Assembly: GCA_028711405.1 (NCBI GenBank)
Contig: JAQTSH010000021.1
Coordinates: 1 to 9,297 of the forward strand
Direction: 5' to 3'
Length of the DNA: 9,297 nt
From: Methanoregula sp.
GTDB lineage: Archaea; Halobacteriota; Methanomicrobia; Methanomicrobiales; Methanospirillaceae
A program made the position numbers and the translations under genes. Shown here piece after piece: positions 6,108 through 9,297 of this stretch (position 1 is the stretch's first letter; every line of letters starts with the position of its first letter). The notes below the pieces were generated by a model. It had not been told where the DNA came from. It did not search any database and saw only the letters and a program-made list of their open reading frames with translations.

Positions 6108-6424
6108 CTATCGGTTCCGGAGCGTAAAGATGTAATTTTTGACCAGTGAATATTTCCCTTGATATCCTTTTTCGATGATTTCCTGATATATCCGTACTGC
6201 GGTAGGGGATACTGACTGATTCTCTGTCGGATATATACCTTAAACGGGTCGAGTTTGCTTGGTTGTGGTCTTCGGTTCTTCCGAACCGGTGCGGTTTGTG
6301 CATGACAGTATTTCCGTATGGTCTTACGGTCAAATCCGGTCATCCGTGATATTTTACTGATCTAGAGTCCCTCGTGGTACAGTGCCTGAATCCGGAGATA
6401 GTCCTCCTTGTTCAGCATTGCCAT
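6108..6424 (-). pseudogene. istA: IS21-family transposase (istA) N-terminal fragment, broken
   Basis: Reading from the ATG at 6424 gives MAMLNKEDYLRIQALYHEGL, then an in-frame TAG (6362-6364). It resumes with ISKISRMTGFDRKTIRKY, the helix-turn-helix of IS21 IstA, and SKLDPFKVYIRQRISQYP. At 6203/6204 one base is missing. In the next frame the match continues as TAVRIYQEIIEKGYQGKYSL, then VKNYIFTLRNR, and stops at TAG 6108-6110. Only about 105 of some 400-500 residues remain. The DDE catalytic domain and the istB ATPase gene are absent. One end may be near 6463, where the minus strand begins TGTGTTCTGTG about 40 bases before the ATG. It is not functional. Confidence 0.85.
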
Positions 6425-6495
6425 ACCCCTTTTCGCGTGCATGATCGTTCTTCACAGAACACAATCTTCCCTCAATGGATTTTTTTATATTTATA

Positions 6496-6509
6496 AAATT
6501 AAAAAAGGT
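6496..6509 (-). terminator. Poly-T terminator after hsp20
   Basis: The minus strand reads CCTTTTTTAATTTT about 17 bases after the stop of the Hsp20 gene, followed by more A/T sequence. Short T-runs of this kind are enough for archaeal transcription termination. Confidence 0.5.
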
Positions 6510-6524
6510 GTGTCTGGTTTTGGG

Positions 6525-6980
6525 TTACGGCTGTTCTGGATGTATTTTTTTTAAGTGAATATCGAGCACGCCATTTTTTAAGGTGGATCGTGCCCCGGTT
6601 ATCGCGACCGGACACGGGAGCGTGATCTCGTGGTGCAGGGAAAAGGATCGTTCGTTACCTTTTGCAGGATCACAAGCACAGTCCGTGTTCCCACGCGGTT
6701 GATCCCGGGTGATTTTCAGGGTGGTGCTCGTCACCAGGTCAACGGATATCTGTGTTTTTTTGCCTCCCATGATTGTGTCAACGGTCACAATCACTTCATC
6801 GTTGGCATCGGTCACTTCTGCGTGTAAGGTATGCGGATACTGGCATAGGATGTCCGGGTTTTTTCCGTTTGGCAACAATGGGTTGTCCATTGGTTCAAAA
6901 GCAAGCTGGAACAGGTAGTCCATGGATGCTTTGAGTTCATCGAGTTCATCATAGATTGATCTGTGAAAACGTCGTACCAT
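6525..6980 (-). CDS. hsp20: Small heat-shock protein, Hsp20/alpha-crystallin family
   Basis: This is an ATP-independent chaperone that holds unfolding proteins in large oligomers. The 151 residues contain an N-terminal helical arm (MVRRFHRSIYDELDELKASM), then the alpha-crystallin domain from about residue 50. The beta strands LHAEVTDANDEVIVTVDT (52-69) and KTQISVDLVTSTTLKITR (75-92) lead to the signature ARSTLKNGVLDIHLKK (130-145). The usual C-terminal I-x-I/V anchoring motif is not visible after it; the protein ends HPEQP. A Cys-Ala-Cys (101-103) sits in the loop before the last strands. ATG at 6980 is chosen because GGGGGT (6987-6992) stands six bases before it; the longer frame to 7118 crosses a palindrome. 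It has its own poly-T terminator and looks monocistronic. Confidence 0.88.
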   Translation of the reverse strand: MVRRFHRSIYDELDELKASMDYLFQLAFEPMDNPLLPNGKNPDILCQYPHTLHAEVTDANDEVIVTVDTIMGGKKTQISVDLVTSTTLKITRDQPRGNTDCACDPAKGNERSFSLHHEITLPCPVAITGARSTLKNGVLDIHLKKIHPEQP

Positions 6981-6986
6981 TTTTCT

Positions 6987-6992
6987 ACCCCC
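6987..6992 (-). promoter_or_regulatory. Ribosome binding site that fixes the hsp20 start
   Basis: GGGGGT on the minus strand, six bases before the ATG at 6980, supports the short form over the ATG at 7118. Confidence 0.6.
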
Positions 6993-7005
6993 TTGTCTTT
7001 GTTGC

Positions 7006-7025
7006 CCAGGTGTGATCCCACCTGG
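7006..7025. promoter_or_regulatory. Palindrome upstream of hsp20, possible operator
   Basis: CCAGGTGTGATCCCACCTGG is a 20-base dyad (7 bp outer arms CCAGGTG/CACCTGG, one mismatched pair, then GA/TC) whose nearer edge is about 26 bases before the hsp20 start codon. It lies where a repressor of a heat-shock promoter would bind. It could also fold in the mRNA leader. Confidence 0.4.
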
Positions 7026-7206
7026 ATACATGGACGAGTGTTGTTTGTGCGAATAAGGGTATCGATGGTGTCCGAGTGGAGTTTCCAAGGATCCGGACCG
7101 GAAAAAACCATTCTGCACTTCCCGAAAAAAGGCATTTTTGAGGGGGTAGACTGGATGAATCCTGGCGTAATATGAGAGACCGGTGTGCGGAAAAACTCGG
7201 GGGGTC

Positions 7207-7405
7207 TTATCTTTTTATCGGGAGAGTCGGTATTACCTGCTCAATTTCCTCATCGAATAAAATCCCAGATATTTTCTTTGAGCAAATGAAATGTGAGAAC
7301 ATCCTCAATCGTCCCGGACCAGTGCACAATAATATTCCAGAACTACCTCATTACGGGTTCTATCGTCGAAAATGGAAATATCCAGTGATCCTGTTTTTCA
7401 AACAT
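7207..7405 (-). pseudogene. Small gene of unknown family broken by frameshifts
   Basis: Four short minus-strand frames follow each other in gene order. The first is ATG 7405, MFEKQDHWIFP and so on, to TAG 7343. The second carries SLDISIFDDRTRNEVVLEYY and CALVRDD to TGA 7305. The third carries HWSGTIEDVLTFHLLKENIW and DFIR to TGA 7250. The fourth carries GILFDEEIEQVIPTLPIKR to TAA 7207. Each looks like ordinary globular protein, and together they would make a protein of roughly 75-95 residues after at least three frameshifts. I do not recognise the family. The open plus-strand frame over the same DNA (7172-7474) looks less protein-like. Confidence 0.4.
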
Positions 7406-7458
7406 TACATAATTAAGACTAATTCCAATGCATTGTATCACATGTTTCTAAAAATCTT

Positions 7459-7468
7459 TTTTTATACC
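7459..7468 (+). promoter_or_regulatory. TATA box of the RelB/RelE-type operon
   Basis: TTTTTATACC (start of a longer T-rich run) lies about 55 bases before the ATG at 7523. The weak ribosome binding site GATGATGAG (7509-7517) follows in the predicted leader. Read on the other strand the same bases (GGTATAAAAA) could serve the broken gene at 7207-7405. Confidence 0.45.
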
Positions 7469-7522
7469 ACATGACCCCATGATACGATAAGGTTGATGAA
7501 GCAACAAAGATGATGAGATTGT

Positions 7523-7753
7523 ATGAGTGAATCAATAGAGATACCTGCCCCGATCATGCAGAAAATCAAAAAACTGAAAATCAGACCTGAAGAGACACCG
7601 ATTGATGAAATATCACGGGCACTTGAGGTACTTAAAGACGATGATTATATTGATGATGAAACGGAAGCGGCAATAGTTGAAGGTATTGAGGAATATAAAG
7701 CAGGGAAATCTATCTCTCATGAAGAACTGGGAAAAGAGTTGGGTTTCACGTGA
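7523..7753 (+). CDS. RelB-like antitoxin of a RelBE/ParDE-type pair
   Basis: This is a 76-residue acidic protein. Its N-terminal part MSESIEIPAPIMQKIKKLKI is predicted strand-helix. The acidic middle DDDYIDDETEAAIVEGIEEY leads into KAGKSISHEELGKELGF, the familiar antitoxin tail in which AGKSISHEEL wraps a RelE-type toxin. It should neutralise the next gene product and repress the shared promoter. The stop codon overlaps the toxin start (TGATG at 7751-7755), the classical arrangement for this class. The exact antitoxin family cannot be named from sequence alone. Confidence 0.8.
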   Translation: MSESIEIPAPIMQKIKKLKIRPEETPIDEISRALEVLKDDDYIDDETEAAIVEGIEEYKAGKSISHEELGKELGFT

Positions 7754-8016
7754 TGTATACTCTCAAGTATTCTCATCACGCAAAACGGGCGTTAAGGAAC
7801 ATAGATCCTTTGGTTGGTGTAAGAATATACCGGGCTCTTGAAATCATCAGAGTAGATCCGCGAAAACATATAATAGAGATGAAACGTTCCCGTAAAGAAG
7901 AACATTTATTCAAATTCAGAGTGGGCGATTACCGTGTTATCATGCCATTGTTCGATGATGATCTGGTTATTCAGGAAGTCGATACTGGTTTGCGAAAGAC
8001 GATATATAAAAATTAA
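7753..8016 (+). CDS. RelE/ParE-superfamily toxin
   Basis: The 87-residue basic protein shows the compact RelE/ParE fold: MYTLKYSHHAKRALRNIDPL (strand-helix), a second helix VGVRIYRALEIIRVDP, and the strands HLFKFRVGDYRVIMPLFDD and LVIQEVDTGLRKTIYKN. The RVGDYRVI block holds the arginine common to the superfamily. The usual His-Arg near the end (HRRDVY in many members) is Leu-Arg here, so the catalytic set is not canonical. It may be a ribosome-dependent mRNA interferase (RelE) or a gyrase poison (ParE). ATG 7753 overlaps the antitoxin stop by one base; the GTG just before it is a less likely start. Confidence 0.85.
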   Translation: MYTLKYSHHAKRALRNIDPLVGVRIYRALEIIRVDPRKHIIEMKRSRKEEHLFKFRVGDYRVIMPLFDDDLVIQEVDTGLRKTIYKN

Positions 8017-8102
8017 CCCTGTATCGGTCATCCCCGTTGGAGAGATTATAGGAACTATCCACTGATAGGCTCATGGGTGTCTGATGTATACATACCCACA
8101 TC
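8017..8102. other. Gap between convergent genes with small dyads
   Basis: CTATC-CACT-GATAG (8055-8068) and TGGGT/ACCCA (8074-8098) enclosing the palindrome ATGTATACAT (8084-8093) could help end transcription from both sides. No T-run follows either dyad, so this is weak. Confidence 0.3.
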
Positions 8103-9005
8103 TTAAACAAGATGGGCGATCTCATCTTCTGATAGACCGGTGATCCGGGAGATCTCAACAAGTGACATGCCAGCCTCTTTCATGCAAGTAAGAATCTTTG
8201 CTTCGCCCTTGGCTTCGCCTCTGGCTTCACCCATGGCTTCACCTATGGCTTTACCTTCCGCTTTGAGTTCCTCTCTCCACTTACTAATCCTGTCTGCTAA
8301 CATGGTCGTCTCCAGAAATGGATTTGGATAGTTTTTATCTCCTATAGACTTTAAACTTTTCTCAAAGTATAACGAGAACTCATCATACAATGGCTTCAGA
8401 TCCGGTTCTTTTGTCATCCACTCGTTGATATCTTTCCCGATAAGCATTATCCGTTCATCTCCAGCAAACTGCTCCAGGGCAAACAAACATGCTGCGAGAT
8501 TTTTAGAATCCAAGAGAGGAAGTACTTCTAACCGGAGTTCGTCCAGAACCAAGTATGGCATAGATGGAACAAGATGACCTGCCGGGGATGGCATCGTGAT
8601 CACCTCTCTCACATTATGAGGTACATTCCATGGCACTTCCCCATTATACAAAACCAGAGGAATGATCCCGGGAAGGAAATGGGGCGATGCTGCACCGTTC
8701 CTGACAAGATCCTGCCAGAGGAGCGCCATATACGACATCATCCTCGCAGGCATCATGGGATCCGGTCTGGATTGAAATTCGATGAGAAGATAGAGTACCA
8801 TCTCACGGTCTCCCCACGTAAGTTTCCAGATCAAATCATCTTCGCGCTCCCTGAGATCATCAGTCACATAACTCCCATTGCACCGTTTCAGTGAACTGAT
8901 GTCACAGACTTCAACCAGTTCGGGATCAAGATACCCCAGAATAAGATCTGCCATCATGTTCGGATGGCTGAACAGGCGTTTGTATGGATGATCGGAATCA
9001 GTCAT
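8103..9005 (-). CDS. Rpn-family PD-(D/E)XK nuclease (recombination-promoting nuclease/putative transposase, Transposase_31-like)
   Basis: The 300-residue protein has the full Rpn layout. The N-terminal DHPYKRLFSHPNMMADLILG is the conserved opening of the family. Catalytic PD-(D/E)XK residues are Asp57 (EDDLIWKLTW) and Glu76-x-Gln78 (LIEFQS). A middle domain with PLVLYNGEVPWN (116-127) follows. A basic Gly-Glu-Ala repeat (about 251-270) leads to a C-terminal helix-turn-helix-like tail, AGMSLVEISRITGLSEDEIA. Rpn proteins in bacteria raise RecA-independent recombination and can cut DNA; a role in defence has also been proposed. All key residues are intact, so it is probably active. It is not paired with any transposon ends that I can see. 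It begins at ATG 9005, the innermost of three ATGACTGA copies. Confidence 0.9.
   Translation of the reverse strand: MTDSDHPYKRLFSHPNMMADLILGYLDPELVEVCDISSLKRCNGSYVTDDLREREDDLIWKLTWGDREMVLYLLIEFQSRPDPMMPARMMSYMALLWQDLVRNGAASPHFLPGIIPLVLYNGEVPWNVPHNVREVITMPSPAGHLVPSMPYLVLDELRLEVLPLLDSKNLAACLFALEQFAGDERIMLIGKDINEWMTKEPDLKPLYDEFSLYFEKSLKSIGDKNYPNPFLETTMLADRISKWREELKAEGKAIGEAMGEARGEAKGEAKILTCMKEAGMSLVEISRITGLSEDEIAHLV
8200..8255 (-). repeat. 12-bp tandem repeats encoding Gly-Glu-Ala-x units
   Basis: TGGCTTCACCYA-type 12-base units (plus-strand reading) repeat four to five times near the 3' end of the Rpn gene and encode GEAMGEARGEAKGEAK. Such repeats vary in number between Rpn homologues. Confidence 0.7.
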
Positions 9006-9028
9006 AATCAGTCATAATCCTCAGTCAT
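8997..9028 (-). repeat. 10-base direct repeats around the Rpn start codon
   Basis: ATCAGTCATA occurs twice in tandem (8997-9006, 9007-9016) and a partial third copy CTCAGTCAT follows (9020-9028). On the minus strand each copy contains ATGACTGA, giving ATGs at 9005, 9015 and 9028; only 9005 opens the long frame. Confidence 0.7.
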
Positions 9029-9297
9029 CCTCATCCGGTGATCATCGTCATGATACGGGATCAGAAAAAGTCTGAACGTGATGAAAAATATGAGATGAAC
9101 CCTGATATTCGTTTTGATTTGAAGGTGTACTAAAAAAACATGAGCACCGGATGTTTCAACCTCGATATCTATCGATGTTTACAAAGCACGGGTTTGGTAC
9201 TGCCTGCGGTTCAGAATGTTCCCCCAGACCCCATCTCCTCCCCGGATCTCAAACGGTAATATCCGGAGGGGAACCGGAGAAAACCCCTGTTTATCCC
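9006..9297. other. Intergenic stretch at the right edge
   Basis: I see no convincing gene. A 27-codon plus-strand frame at 9050-9133 (MIRDQKKSERDEKYEMNPDI and so on) ends in TAA plus an A-run and could be a small peptide or chance. CCGGAT (9242-9247) and ATCCGG (9261-9266) can pair, and CCGGAG repeats at 9263-9268 and 9274-9279. Confidence 0.5.

Noticed and set aside
6981..7118. 46-residue N-terminal extension of Hsp20 from ATG 7118
   Set aside because: It is not Hsp20-like, it runs across the palindrome, and a good ribosome binding site supports the ATG at 6980.
7172..7474. 100-codon plus-strand frame
   Set aside because: Its composition is unlike a folded protein, there is no ribosome binding site, and it runs through the promoter area of the toxin-antitoxin operon; the minus-strand fragments over the same DNA look more protein-like.
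1..9297. tRNA, rRNA or other recognisable structured RNA genes
   Set aside because: I saw no tRNA-like TTCRANNC/anticodon arrangement or conserved rRNA sequence on either strand by eye. A covariance-model scan was not possible.

Overview
The window reads as a chromosomal segment of a methanogenic archaeon, most likely a Methanomicrobiales member (Methanoregula/Methanosphaerula-like). This is inferred from gene content and signals and is not proven. There are two cis-prenyltransferase-type proteins of archaeal style, an archaeal radical SAM protein, Rpn/DUF3782-type PD-(D/E)XK proteins, archaeal-type toxin-antitoxin genes, TATA-like promoter boxes and GGAGGTG-type ribosome binding sites.

Layout, left to right. 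(1) 2-619, plus strand: a cis-prenyltransferase-like protein, probably cut at its 5' end by the window edge. It has lost the catalytic DGN aspartate and ends at a clean hairpin/poly-T terminator. (2) 620-1336: a GC-rich, low-complexity gap without credible genes, holding two degenerate copies of a ~233-base unit and many G/C runs on both strands. (3) 1337-1987, minus: a DUF3782-like PD-(D/E)XK protein with a heptad-repeat coiled coil. (4) 1988-2481: mostly intergenic, with one doubtful Cys-rich minus-strand frame. (5) 2482-3201, plus: a two-gene unit of a 48-residue protein abutted to a TacT-like GNAT acetyltransferase, a probable toxin-antitoxin pair. (6) 3265-5922, minus: a compact cluster of radical SAM protein, catalytic undecaprenyl/polyprenyl diphosphate synthase (stop and start overlap) and a protein with a CcdA-like N-terminus, a Pro/Ala-rich linker and a primase/D5-type winged helix. 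(7) 6108-6424, minus: a dead IS21-family istA fragment with one amber codon and one single-base deletion. (8) 6525-6980, minus: a small heat-shock protein (Hsp20) with a strong ribosome binding site and an upstream 20-base palindrome. (9) 7207-7405, minus: what looks like a small gene broken by frameshifts. (10) 7523-8016, plus: a RelB-like antitoxin and RelE/ParE toxin. (11) 8103-9005, minus: an Rpn-family nuclease (Transposase_31-like). (12) 9006-9297: no convincing gene.

Housekeeping-type genes (lipid carrier synthesis, radical SAM, Hsp20) are interleaved with accessory modules: two toxin-antitoxin-like pairs, two PD-(D/E)XK proteins and an IS remnant. The accessory stretches at about 1340-3200 and 7170-9130 look richer in A+T than the gene cluster at 3265-5922, which fits separate acquisition.

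The two cis-prenyltransferase proteins may work together as a catalytic and a non-catalytic subunit, making the polyprenyl glycan carrier lipid. The short protein/GNAT pair and the CcdA-like/winged-helix protein are the best candidates for under-described biology.
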